This document shows positions 55,492-64,000 of a DNA stretch of 64,000 bases, piece after piece (positions within the stretch are counted from its first letter, which is position 1; every line of letters starts with the position of its first letter). Origin of the DNA: Breviolum minutum Mf 1.05b.01 (taxonomy: Eukaryota; Sar; Dinophyceae; Suessiales; Symbiodiniaceae); NCBI GenBank assembly GCA_000507305.1, contig DF240875.1, positions 33,611 through 97,610 of the forward strand. Reading direction: 5' to 3'. The notes under the pieces are model-generated. The model saw only the letters and a list, made by a program, of their open reading frames with translations, searched no databases and was not told the DNA's origin. The translations under genes were made by a program, and so were the position numbers.

Positions 55492-55782
55492 TTTTTGAAG
55501 GCGAAGATTATTTGGAACATTTTTGGGGAGAAAGCCGGGTTGATGGAAGAAAATGCGGTGCGTAAATGGGATTTACACATATGTTACCAGCTGGTTCCTG
55601 AGCACTCTGACTTTGGCATTCATGATTCCTAACTAACAAAAAAACATACATGTTGCATGTCATTAATCAGTGATTTTTTAAAAGAAGCAACACAACATGA
55701 AACAAAATGTTTGGTCTTTTCACGGAACATGCTTATATAGAATATAAATATTCGATCTCACCTAATTTTCTTTCACTCACAT

Positions 55783-56205
55783 TCATACACTGTTTGCTTC
55801 CGCCCACAAAAAAAGAAACAAAGATCCCAAAGATCCACTTCCGAATCCTCCTCGTTTGGTTTTGGGGGGAAGGGGAAAAATTTCAACGAAGCCATCGGGC
55901 CAAGGTACTAAAGGTTCAACCCGTGGATCGGCATAGAATTTCACCGAGGAATTGTTCGAAGCAGCACCTAAGGACTGATGACTCTCCACAAGGCGGGGGA
56001 GGGGGTTGTTGTTGTTGTTGTTGCTGTTGCTGGTGGTGGTGGTGGTGGTGGTGGTGGTGGTGGTGGTGGTGGTGGTGGATGATCGAATCTTTTTTGGGCA
56101 TTTCAGAAGCGATTGTTGTGTTGTGTTTGTTCTGACATACGACATCCTATCCTTGATAGGTGTGATTTTTTGGAGTGATTTGGTCAAATTATGATCATTA
56201 TTCAA
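55783..56205 (-). CDS. Low-complexity minus-strand frame with coding end
   Basis: A 140-codon frame includes runs of threonine and asparagine read from the GGT/GTT microsatellite (56007-56079). Its last part looks like real protein (KFYADPRVEPLVPWPDGFVE) and could be an exon starting after TCAGTCCTTAG near 55970. The repeat part may be intron. Confidence 0.35.
   Translation of the reverse strand: MNNDHNLTKSLQKITPIKDRMSYVRTNTTQQSLLKCPKKIRSSTTTTTTTTTTTTTTTSNSNNNNNNPLPRLVESHQSLGAASNNSSVKFYADPRVEPLVPWPDGFVEIFPLPPKTKRGGFGSGSLGSLFLFLWAEANSV
56007..56079. repeat. GTT then GGT microsatellite
   Basis: About eight GTT/GCT units pass into a pure GGT run. On the minus strand this reads as asparagine then threonine runs. 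Confidence 0.9.
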
Positions 56206-56211
56206 CTCAAA

Positions 56212-56554
56212 TCAGTCAAGACCTTCATTCTCGAATGGATTCTGAGATAATGTGCCAAATCTCAACAAATCAGCCCACACATCCATAACAAGGTACTCAA
56301 CTGCTCTCAACAGTGGGGGTAAAGAGATTCCCAACATATGAATCCAACAACATATTGTTGGTAAACAATGGTAAACAACTGTGTGAAAAACCTTCACATA
56401 CTGCGGTCCTGACTGCCGTCGAGGTGCGATAAGCCAAGCTGGCAGTAAAAAGAATCGCGATGAAATAAGCGGCAACCATCCTGACTTGTGAGAAAGTCAT
56501 GCGTCCATGAATCAAAAATCTGACTTTTCTGATCTTAGTTTGAATGTTTGTCAT
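56212..56554 (-). CDS. Minus-strand coding block with hydrophobic segment
   Basis: Two overlapping frames are open. One has a Met and a membrane-like segment (VAAYFIAILFTASLAYR) and ends at 56297. The other (RRQSGPQYVKVFHTVVYH, VMDVWADLLRFGTLSQ) ends in TGA at 56212. They may be successive exons of one gene. Product unknown. Confidence 0.38.
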
Positions 56555-56659
56555 TACAGATGTTTGTTTCTTCTCGTGTTCATTTTGAAAAATGCTATTT
56601 AAGAATCACCAAAAGTATGGGCCTAAGGGACTTGGATTGTTGACATTCTCAGCCATCCT

Positions 56660-56882
56660 GCGGGGATGTGTGCACCCCATACCTCCATGTTGCGGGTCCA
56701 AGATTCAATGCCAAGACCAACTTGTCTTGATACCTCATACCTCAGCAGGTCATAGCAGGTCCCTATACTACCACGAACACCGTTTCAGGGGACCTACTGT
56801 GGCACCAAATAGATCCCTTGCTATCCAATCATTGCTGAATCTGCTGAAAAACCTAAAAGTCATGTTCAACAGGCTGACCTGA
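56660..56882 (+). CDS. Plus-strand terminal exon candidate
   Basis: After TTGACATTCTCAG an open frame of about 73 codons (LRGCVHPIPPCCGSKIQCQD, SLAIQSLLNLLKNLKVMF) ends in TGA. It is cysteine- and proline-rich at the start. Its upstream exon is unknown and an internal GT donor is possible. Confidence 0.38.
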
Positions 56883-57217
56883 GGGGATCTTTTCAGGGAA
56901 CTCTTCCTGTCAGCCAACTTTTTTCAATAAGGCCACATGCACAAACACATGGACAACATACTTCGGCATCCTGCATTCCCAAAATTTCCCAAATATTTGG
57001 CATAACTTGCGAACTAACTTGCGATATACCCCTCCGCATGCCAGCGGAAGGTGAACATAAGGGACATGTCTTTAACACAAATGTAAACAACATGTAGTGA
57101 GGACTGGCATCCTGGGAAGATTCTTTCCCAAGGCTTACCGCCCTATATCATGTTTTCTGTTAAAGGCTTATATCACAATGTGCCCGTTTATCCCATCTCC
57201 AAACAAAAGGAGCCACA

Positions 57218-57333
57218 TTCCCTGAAACTATCATAGCCCCTGAAAATAGATGAAAATAGGCCCTCCCAGAAGGAGGGCCTACTCTTCCAACTCTATTCAT
57301 TTTCAGGTGCTAGCTGTTAGTTTCAGGGAGGGT
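57218..57333. repeat. TIR element, CCCTGAAACTAACAG family
   Basis: Inverted ends (TTCCCTGAAACTA... and ...TAGTTTCAGGGAGGGTA) flank a second palindrome around GGCCCTCCCAGAAGGAGGGCC. It belongs with the copies at 9972-10088 and 15476-15582. No exon is obvious beside it. Confidence 0.6.
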
Positions 57334-57733
57334 AATTAATCTTCGTTTCCTTTGTTAACAACTTCATTTCCTCATGCTTTTGTTGAACCTGAGGTACGTC
57401 GTATGATGTCGCGATCCATTTCTAAGCCGCCAGTGCCAGTACCCGCCCCAGTGCCACCACCAACGGCCAACAGGATCTCCTTGTCATCAACATCGGTGTT
57501 TGTTTGAAGGTGTGTGGGTAGTACCGTTGTGCTTGTTTTGGGTATATACCTGTGACCTTAGTTGACCAATACCTGTACCAGTCCACCGGTCAACCGGTGT
57601 GTTTTTTGAATGCCAGGGAAATCTCAAACACACAACCCACCTAGTTGAGGGACCCCAAGAACCCTATTGAATATTCTAGCATAATTTTTGTTTGATTGGA
57701 ACCGTGGAAAGGGGACTTGACATAAAAAAACAC

Positions 57734-57875
57734 CTTTCAGAACGCTTCTGGGCAAAATGGATCGCTGCTCTATAGCTCTATATGTTCTATTCTTGAATGA
57801 TTCTGGTTGCCAAGCTGCTTGGGGAGGCAACAAATAGACATGTGGCGTTTTCCATGGTAAGTTATCTAGTGACAT
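57734..57875 (-). CDS. First exon of a small minus-strand gene
   Basis: Starts ATG at 57875 and runs 47 codons to AAAG|GTGTTT (peptides MSLDNLPWKTPHVYLLPPQA, FKNRTYRAIEQRSILPRSV). The ATG overlaps, on the other strand, the ATG of the plus-strand gene in the palindrome GACATGTC. A short last exon may lie near 57650 (GFLGSLN then stop). It could also be an internal exon. Confidence 0.42.
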
Positions 57876-60193
57876 GTCTTCAACTGTCCTTTCCCACCAT
57901 CACATGCTACATGTGACATTGCAAGTCCTTGGCACCGGGGTTATCGTCCTGCAGCAACCCGGAATGGGGACAATGCCATTAAGACAACCAAATGAAGTCA
58001 AACGCCAACTTGACCACAAAAAAACAAATAAATTTGATGGTAAAGCAAGCTGTATAAGCCTAATAGAGCGACATGAATCAACAAACTCTCATCACCAAAA
58101 ACAAATTTCTACCAAATGGCTGTACCTACAGTGGTCTAGTTCAGTCTATTTCTTTTTCACGCACCATTGTTGCTTTGCTTTGTTTCCTCCTTGAAGGCTT
58201 CCATATGCCTCGAATGGCCAAGACCTAGGTGGAACAAAACGGCCAAGCGGAGTTGTGGAATTCCGGGTTTGTTCCCAACAAAGTCTTTTTAGGGTAAGTT
58301 CCAAAGTGCAATTTTACAAGCAATCTTGGAAAAAACAAAAAACATGTTGGAAATTGCAGCTTTCGGTTTTCCAAAAAGAAATGTTATCTGAAAAAGACAT
58401 GGAATAGAAGTTCCAGTTACAAGTAAAACATCAACCCGAAAAAAAAATAACTTGGACTAGAAGTTCCAGTTAACATAATTAACTTTCCACTCATCAACCG
58501 GTTGGGTTTTAGATACCCCAACCGCTACGACTCACCGGATTCCAATCACCAACTCCGACCGTCCGTCACCACTGCGAGGCATCCCAACGGGACCCGTCAT
58601 GGTGGCTTCGCCAGGGGTGTTCGTGGTCCAGAACAGACACCTGGGAAAACGTGGTGGGATTTAAGGCACCATAGGGTTTTTGTGAAGGTTGGACTTCAGG
58701 TATCTGGTAAGGGCCTCTTATAAAATATATATTCTAAAACAAAACAGATGGTACAAACAGAATGTATGTCACTCTAAATGCATCTTGGATATTATATATT
58801 CATGTGCGTATAAACCTGGTACATGACCAAATATCACTAGCAAATAGCAAATGATAGCTGCTAGCAATTCTGCTGCATGTAACTTGCATATACTTGCATA
58901 AGTCCCATACATCACGGCTGGACAGTGGGATTCACATGGGTCACAAAGAAACAAATGGATACAAATGTCATGGGAATCTAAGGAGGCCCCCCCCTATGCC
59001 ATACCCCCCATGAAATAAGCCCCTAAGAAGGCCTTATTCAGGGAAACCAATGGTAAATAGTCCCTTAATAAGGCCTTATTTCATTCTTGGGGGGGTGGCA
59101 TTGGGGGGGTCACCTTAGGTTCTCATGAAAATGTGTGGTTTGAGCTGAAATGTCTCAAGTTTCAGGTCCATCGAAGCAATACATGTTCTGAGCCTTACCC
59201 TGGTTCAAAATCTCAAAATTTCTGGTCGAACCGGTGATGGTTTTTTCCCACCCACGACCGTCAAATTGGATTCCATTTCCCCAATTTTGCGAGGTGAAAT
59301 TTCCAAAAAACATGAGAAACCTCATGAATACTGGGATAACCCTCAACCCTTAACCCTAATATACCCCCTTATTGGTTGATGGTTGATGGCAAGGAACCCC
59401 CAAAAAAAACACGTGTTGAAACCACCCCCACATGGTGGCATGTACCGTATCAGCTCCAGGCCTCCGAGGAGTTGCGGATTTTGTGCCCATCCTCCGTACG
59501 GAAGGCCTGGCCGAAGGCCCCAAAGTGGGATGTAAAAGTGGAGATTGATGCAATGTAAAGATATCACCTATGCACACACATATCAATATAGATATAGACA
59601 TGTATAAATAAAAATCAATAATCAATATAAATATATGAACATATATGTATATACATTTTATGTATATATATATATATGTAGATGCATATATGTATAGCTA
59701 CAATCTACTTAGAAATATCATACCTATGTTCTTATCAAAAGAATATTATTGATTGTGTGTCTTTCCTTGTTTTCTCATATGAGCAAAATCTGCAATGAAT
59801 GAATGCATGCCTCCCTGAATGGGTCCGTGACGAAAAAAACGGAACCCGTTTCCAAGCATTCAAACAACTTCTACAAAGAGATTGGGTGAGGTCCGTTTGA
59901 GATATACCAATCAGTATCTAGAGTACTTGGACTTCGTCAGCAACTTCCACTTAAAAAACCTCTCTTGAGCCCTTGAGGTTCCATTGGATCATTGGTATCC
60001 CCTCAAAAGTCGCTACTACCGATGTATATCTGAAAAAGTATGGTCAGAATGCCTGCAATGCCTAAATCCTAACACCTTTGGTTTGGTGTTGCATTTCCCT
60101 ATTAGAGTCGGCTTCATGGTAGGTGCAACCTTTCAGTTTCAGGGATTCCTAGATATCAAATCAGCAGCAAATCCCAAGGCAATAGATATATAG
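57874..60193 (+). CDS. Five-exon gene candidate, unrecognised
   Basis: Exons 57874-58039 (ATG start; QPGMGTMPLRQPNEVKRQLD), 58197-58293 (donor GTAAGT; SNGQDLGGTKRPSGVVEF), 58513-58699 (YDSPDSNHQLRPSVTTARHP), 59460-59531 (SEELRILCPSSVRKAWPK) and 59978-60193 (TAG). The last three join in phase; the first two joins do not, so exons are missing or two genes are merged. The acceptor of exon 58197 is very pyrimidine-rich. The intron 58700-59459 contains two repeat elements. Family unknown. Confidence 0.45.
58987..59112. mobile_element. G/C-ended palindromic element
   Basis: CCCCCCCTATGCCATACCCCCC with AATAAG and AAGGCCTTATT inside, mirrored by AATAAGGCCTTATTTCATTC and GGGGGGGTGGCATTGGGGGGG. It lies in an intron of the plus gene. 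Confidence 0.75.
59230..59400. repeat. Diverged long member of the CTAGNTGGTGGTT family
   Basis: GGTGATGGTTTTTTCCC, CAAATTGGATTCCATTTCCCC and AACCCTAATATACC match 34398-34600 in order. Probably in an intron of the plus gene. Confidence 0.5.
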
Positions 60194-60534
60194 TTTGCAA
60201 TGAGACCAAACTTAAATATGAGGTCAAACTAAGTACAACACACATACACTCATAGTTTTGTAGCGTTATGTAGCAATATGATGTATATGTTACTTATATG
60301 TTAAATATGTACTGTAATATATGCAATTGCATTTCAAATTCATGGAAACCAAAAATCTGAAGCGATTGAATGAAGCTACTATGTCCAAACAGATCCTGCC
60401 TATGGAATAGGAACGTCATCCAAAAAAGGCTGGCAGTTAGCTCCCGGAGGATAACTGTCCAACTCGCTTAGGTCGGATTTCACTTTGGATGTTGGATGGG
60501 AGTGGTACCTCAACACAACCACGCTTCCTTTTGG

Positions 60535-60764
60535 TCACCGAGACGAGTGGCTGAAGTTCCAAAGAGGCATGTACAAACCTTGGATTTGACACGCAACTTC
60601 CCAAAAATCCCACTTTGACAAATGGTGCACGCCCACTTGTTCACTTAACCAAACTCCAAACTCATCAAATTTAACCAAGTTACAAAGAGGATCAAAACCA
60701 TGACCATCCAAAAAACGCCGTAGGTCCGGTTTTGGTTTTACCGCACCCACGGCGGCTTCAAAGG
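60535..60764 (-). CDS. Terminal exon, minus strand, unrecognised
   Basis: After AAAAACTGAG a frame of about 76 codons (KPKPDLRRFLDGHGFDPLCN, VKFDEFGVWLSEQVGVHH) reaches a stop at 60535, or splices at CCAAG|GTTTG (60579). A further coding-like stretch at 60929-60790 (NVARYFFPLPFLLSRGD, MRDRPGLKTVTAKK) may be the exon before it. Tail to tail with the plus gene ending at 60193. Confidence 0.45.
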
Positions 60765-61464
60765 CTCAGTTTTTGGGGAAACAAACAACGACTTTTTTGC
60801 TGTCACAGTTTTTAACCCGGGCCGATCCCTCATTTTGAGATCGCCCCGGCTGAGCAAAAAAGGTAGCGGGAAAAAGTAGCGCGCCACGTTGGCCCGTTTT
60901 GAAAAGGGTGAAGTGTGACGAGTTTTCAATGTGAGATTTGGGTGAAGTTGTAGTCAGGTCAGGTGACTGCAACTATTTGCCGCGAATCTATGGCCTTTTT
61001 TAAGGCACGCAAAAAAAAAACGAATCGTTACGTTACACGATCCAACTTTTGTGGATCAACTATAGGAGATCTGGAATGCATCGCTGGAATGCATCATTTC
61101 CTCAGACAAAAACCTTTACTATCTTTACTACTTTCCAGCTCAAACCGAGATAGCTAGAGAATCAGTTCATACTCCTCATCACTTTGAACAATTTCAAGGG
61201 CCAAAAAATCCCAAAATAGAGGATCAATCACTCCCAAAAAACTACGAAAAACCATTGGCAAATCTTACAAACGAATCCTCAACCACTCTCAGTTCTCTGG
61301 GCCCTCTCCATGTCAACGATGTGCTTACAAACCCTTGGGGAGGTAACTCCCCCCCCCCCAAATAAAAAAAATTATCTCCCAGAAATTCTGGCCATCTGGA
61401 GACTTTTTCCACCCCCAAATGGCATCCATCAAATCGCTCAACCTTCCTTCAGTTCATGGCGGAC

Positions 61465-61596
61465 CTCCAACCACGACCATGAACCAACGACCGGTGGCTT
61501 CAACCTCGCGGAAACGGTTGCACCGATTCTCCTTGAGGTAGATATGATACTGCCCTGGCGTGTACTCCGCACGCATGTTGCCCGAAGGCCAACGAT
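61465..61596 (-). CDS. Minus-strand exon, unrecognised
   Basis: Acceptor GATTTTGCAG, then 43 codons (WPSGNMRAEYTPGQYHIYLK, EATGRWFMVVVGG) to GAG|GTCC; an earlier GT donor is possible. The plus strand is also open here (LEVDMILPWRVLRTHVARR), so the strand is not certain, but the minus peptide looks more natural. Confidence 0.4.
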
Positions 61597-62740
61597 CTGC
61601 AAAATCTTTGCCTCGGTGGCGGGAATTGTTGATTTGGCTGTTGAAGATCTGATGGGTTGATGAGATCTCAACATATATCAAAAGAAACACAGGAAACAAA
61701 ACAGGTGGTTTCTAGGAATCAACCAAGAGAACGCCCACATTTTGTAGTTGAATGCACTTCCCATCATTTAGTTTTATAATGGTTTATATATGGAAAAAAA
61801 GATGAAGAGAGTCTGAGTCAGTATTCATGGTTCTACCCCGAACCGCGAACCTAGCTGCCTAATGTGAATCTGGGTCTCCCAGGCATTCAAAATCACTGAT
61901 GGCACCTTCACCAAAACCTGCTGTGCAATCATCCACCACAAAGGGAACACCTTGGAAGAAAGACAGCTTCACTTGCCTCATGGGAATTGCATTTCACAAT
62001 AGTTTGGGTGAATCAAATCGATTTAGCCATCTATTTCTGAAGTAGTTGAAATCATCCTGCATGTCTATTGCAGCATTTCGATTCAAGTTAGTACAAAACC
62101 GTGGAAATGAGGCTTACATAACCAGATTTAAACTACCCTGGACCCATGTTCTATCATGTTCCTCTGCCTCCCTTTGATCTACCGTGTCGACAAATCCAAT
62201 AGAAAAAGAGTTCTGAATTCAATTGATGCAACATGTACGTCCTCATCTGTTATTTTGTTTTCAACAAATATAGAATGAAACCTTAGGATCAGGTATCATA
62301 CATATGGCAGCCTCCATAGTTCATTCTCAAAATCTTATTTCTGAAAAGCAGGACAACTCACGTCAAGTAAAAAGTAGTAGAGGGTTCACATAGCCAAGGA
62401 TTGCACACGCACACGCTCGTGACTTCTACAACTTGTACACACAAGTTTGGAAAAACACTAAATAAATGACACATGATCATGTAAAACAAATATTATCCAT
62501 GCTCTTTTTGGTGCATCTATAGGCTGTAAAAAAACGCATCTATAAGCAGCTCCCAAGCACAACAACTCACCCACCCCGCGATCCCACCAAAACATGATGG
62601 GTCATCATGGTCATGGAAAATAGTTTGGATAATATCTTCTTTACTTCGAATTCTGTCATACTTTGTTCTCTACATTTTTGTTTCCATGATGTTTGTTGGT
62701 TACAAATCCCATATATCTATCTGATGTTTCAAACAAAAAC
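61597..62740. other. Stretch without a convincing gene
   Basis: No exon with good signals on both sides was found; mostly A/T-rich sequence. It may be an intron of a minus-strand gene linking exons 62808-62741 and 61596-61465. Confidence 0.3.
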
Positions 62741-62808
62741 GGACACGGCCGGAATCCGTGTCCACGCTCCGAGGCGCCATCACGAACAAGTTGTTGAAAT
62801 CGATCATC
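62741..62808 (-). CDS. Minus-strand exon, unrecognised
   Basis: After CACCACTAAG, 22 codons plus two bases (DDRFQQLVRDGASERGHGF) end at CC|GTTTTT. Same strand as the exon at 61596-61465 and possibly the same gene. Phases cannot be tested because intermediate exons are unknown. Confidence 0.38.
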
Positions 62809-62977
62809 CTTAGTGGTGACAATGGATGTTTTCCCCACCCGAAAAACTAAACGGCGGGAGGAGGGCCCCGTTTGAAAATGATGGTGGCCTTGGAAGTTTG
62901 GTGGAGGAAACGGCTGTAAAAAAATATGGACATGATTGTATCTACGTATTTCCGTGAAACATTTCCGGGGTGTACAG

Positions 62978-63072
62978 TACCCTCCAGGAAATTAACATAT
63001 CCCACCTGGGGAAAAGGAAAATCATCTTCAAAAGTGCCTTGAAAACGGGATATGTTAGTTCCCTGGAGGGTA
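62978..63072. mobile_element. TIR element, TACCCTCCAGGGAA family, young copy
   Basis: TACCCTCCAGGAAATTAACATAT mirrored by ATATGTTAGTTCCCTGGAGGGTA. Close match to the copy at 38998. Confidence 0.8.
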
Positions 63073-63092
63073 ATCTTAATCTTTGTTGTTGG

Positions 63093-63197
63093 TACCCTCC
63101 AGGCAACTGATCACATGGGACCCACCGAAAGGGAAGTTCGGAATCATCGACTCAAAAGTGCTGACTGGTAGGGGATATGTTAGTTCCCAGGAGTGTA
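63093..63197. mobile_element. TIR element, TACCCTCCAGGGAA family, second subfamily
   Basis: TACCCTCCAGGCAACTGATC and GATATGTTAGTTCCCAGGAGTGTA; the core matches the copy at 33800. Only 20 bases separate it from the preceding element. Confidence 0.75.
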
Positions 63198-63305
63198 AAT
63201 CTGGGGTGACCTCATACTCTAGAACCACTTGCTAAACATATATCATAGTCATAATATTATTCCTTGTCTAGGGCTGTTCCCTGCTATGCTACCCACCCCT
63301 ATGAG

Positions 63306-63951
63306 ATGTTTCCGAATAATTTGGAGGAATTTCCTTCCCGAATTCTGGGGATGGATGGGTTTTTGGCACAGTGGCCCCGTTTGGAAGCACCTTGATCATA
63401 CCAAAGCACAAGTGAAAACTATATGTACTATAGATTCTAGTCATCTTGCAAGCCATGGATTCTCTCAGAGAAGATGTTGATTCAAAAACAACGGCCATGT
63501 TTCTGGTAGGTTTTTTTGTCATTTGCTTTGCGGTCAAACCATGTTAAACCTGTGGCATCGGGGTTTTCATCATGAATCCTGGACCATTTATATCCATCCC
63601 ATTTTGCGCCAACACCAACCCCCAAGTGAAAAAGTCCACAGCAAAATGATTGGGTTTTCATCAACTGAGCTTTCCAGCTGCCAAGTTCTTGACTCGCAAG
63701 ACCTGCAAGCTACGGCCACCACATCAATGGTGAAAAATTGTGATGAAGCGAAGCTTGATGTCTTTTCACAAATTATGGAAACAACAAAGAATATATATTT
63801 CGTTAGGTTAACCGATCGCACCTGTTTTGAGACTCACAAAAGGCCTGTTCGGCGACGAGTGAAATCTTCATGTCACTGTACGGTGATACTGCAATTCACA
63901 AAGACTATCAACTGGATCTATGGAGATATGCCTCACGCACTCCCCCTTTGA
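63306..63951 (+). CDS. Plus-strand coding region, partial gene
   Basis: An exon candidate starts at 63330 after CACCCCTATGAG-like sequence (NNLEEFPSRILGMDGFLAQ). A longer frame to TGA at 63951 includes TELSSCQVLDSQDLQATATT, MVKNCDEAKLDVFSQIMET and THKRPVRRRVKSSCHC. The exon limits between 63410 and 63640 are uncertain. Composition is protein-like but no family was recognised. Confidence 0.4.
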
Positions 63952-64000
63952 CCCTCGGTCAAATCTGTGAAAATCAAAAGCTCAAGGCCTATGTTCAAAT

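Noticed and set aside
59335-59370. CCCTTAACCCTAAT, telomere-like
   Set aside because: Only one or two degenerate units; the same words occur in the dispersed repeat at 34540, so it belongs to that family.
1-64000. Dinoflagellate spliced-leader RNA gene, 5S rRNA, CRISPR array
   Set aside because: I looked for the leader core, for 5S-like boxes and for regularly spaced repeats and found none.

Overview
The window is eukaryotic nuclear DNA from an intron-rich protist. A dinoflagellate or close relative fits best: short exons, roughly 100 bp terminal-inverted-repeat elements of several families that look like introners, frequent AT, CAA, GAT and GGT microsatellites, and a copia element of the kind common in dinoflagellates. 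The species cannot be named from the sequence. No rRNA, tRNA gene, CRISPR array or bacterial operon was seen.

The clearest feature is a nearly intact 8.2 kb Ty1/copia LTR retrotransposon on the minus strand (19651-27834). It has 139 bp TG...CA LTRs differing at one base, a primer binding site resembling the 3' end of initiator Met tRNA, and a 2115-residue Gag-protease-methyltransferase-like-integrase-RT-RNase H polyprotein. A -1 frame break lies inside RNase H. The second frame finishes RNase H and continues into about 380 residues with three predicted membrane helices and coiled coils. The LTR carries tRNA-like box A and box B motifs. A 5'-truncated LINE (28427-30109, plus strand) lies next to it.

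Both elements sit in introns of a long minus-strand gene (about 12.1-30.5 kb) that I rebuilt exon by exon from splice signals and matching phases. Similar reconstruction gave a plus gene at 43-4375; a minus gene at about 4.7-10.8 kb; a plus gene at 31.0-34.0 kb; minus genes between 34.9 and 42.2 kb, one of them apparently complete (39881-41209); a tail-to-tail pair at 42.7-45.0 kb; and smaller plus and minus models to 64 kb. None of these host proteins was recognised. Exon calls rest on AG and GT signals, open frame, protein-like composition and phase continuity, not on homology.

Between and inside the genes are about 35 short palindromic or TIR elements in at least seven families. Several abut splice sites, and some appear to supply the splice acceptor or even codons, as expected for introner-type elements.
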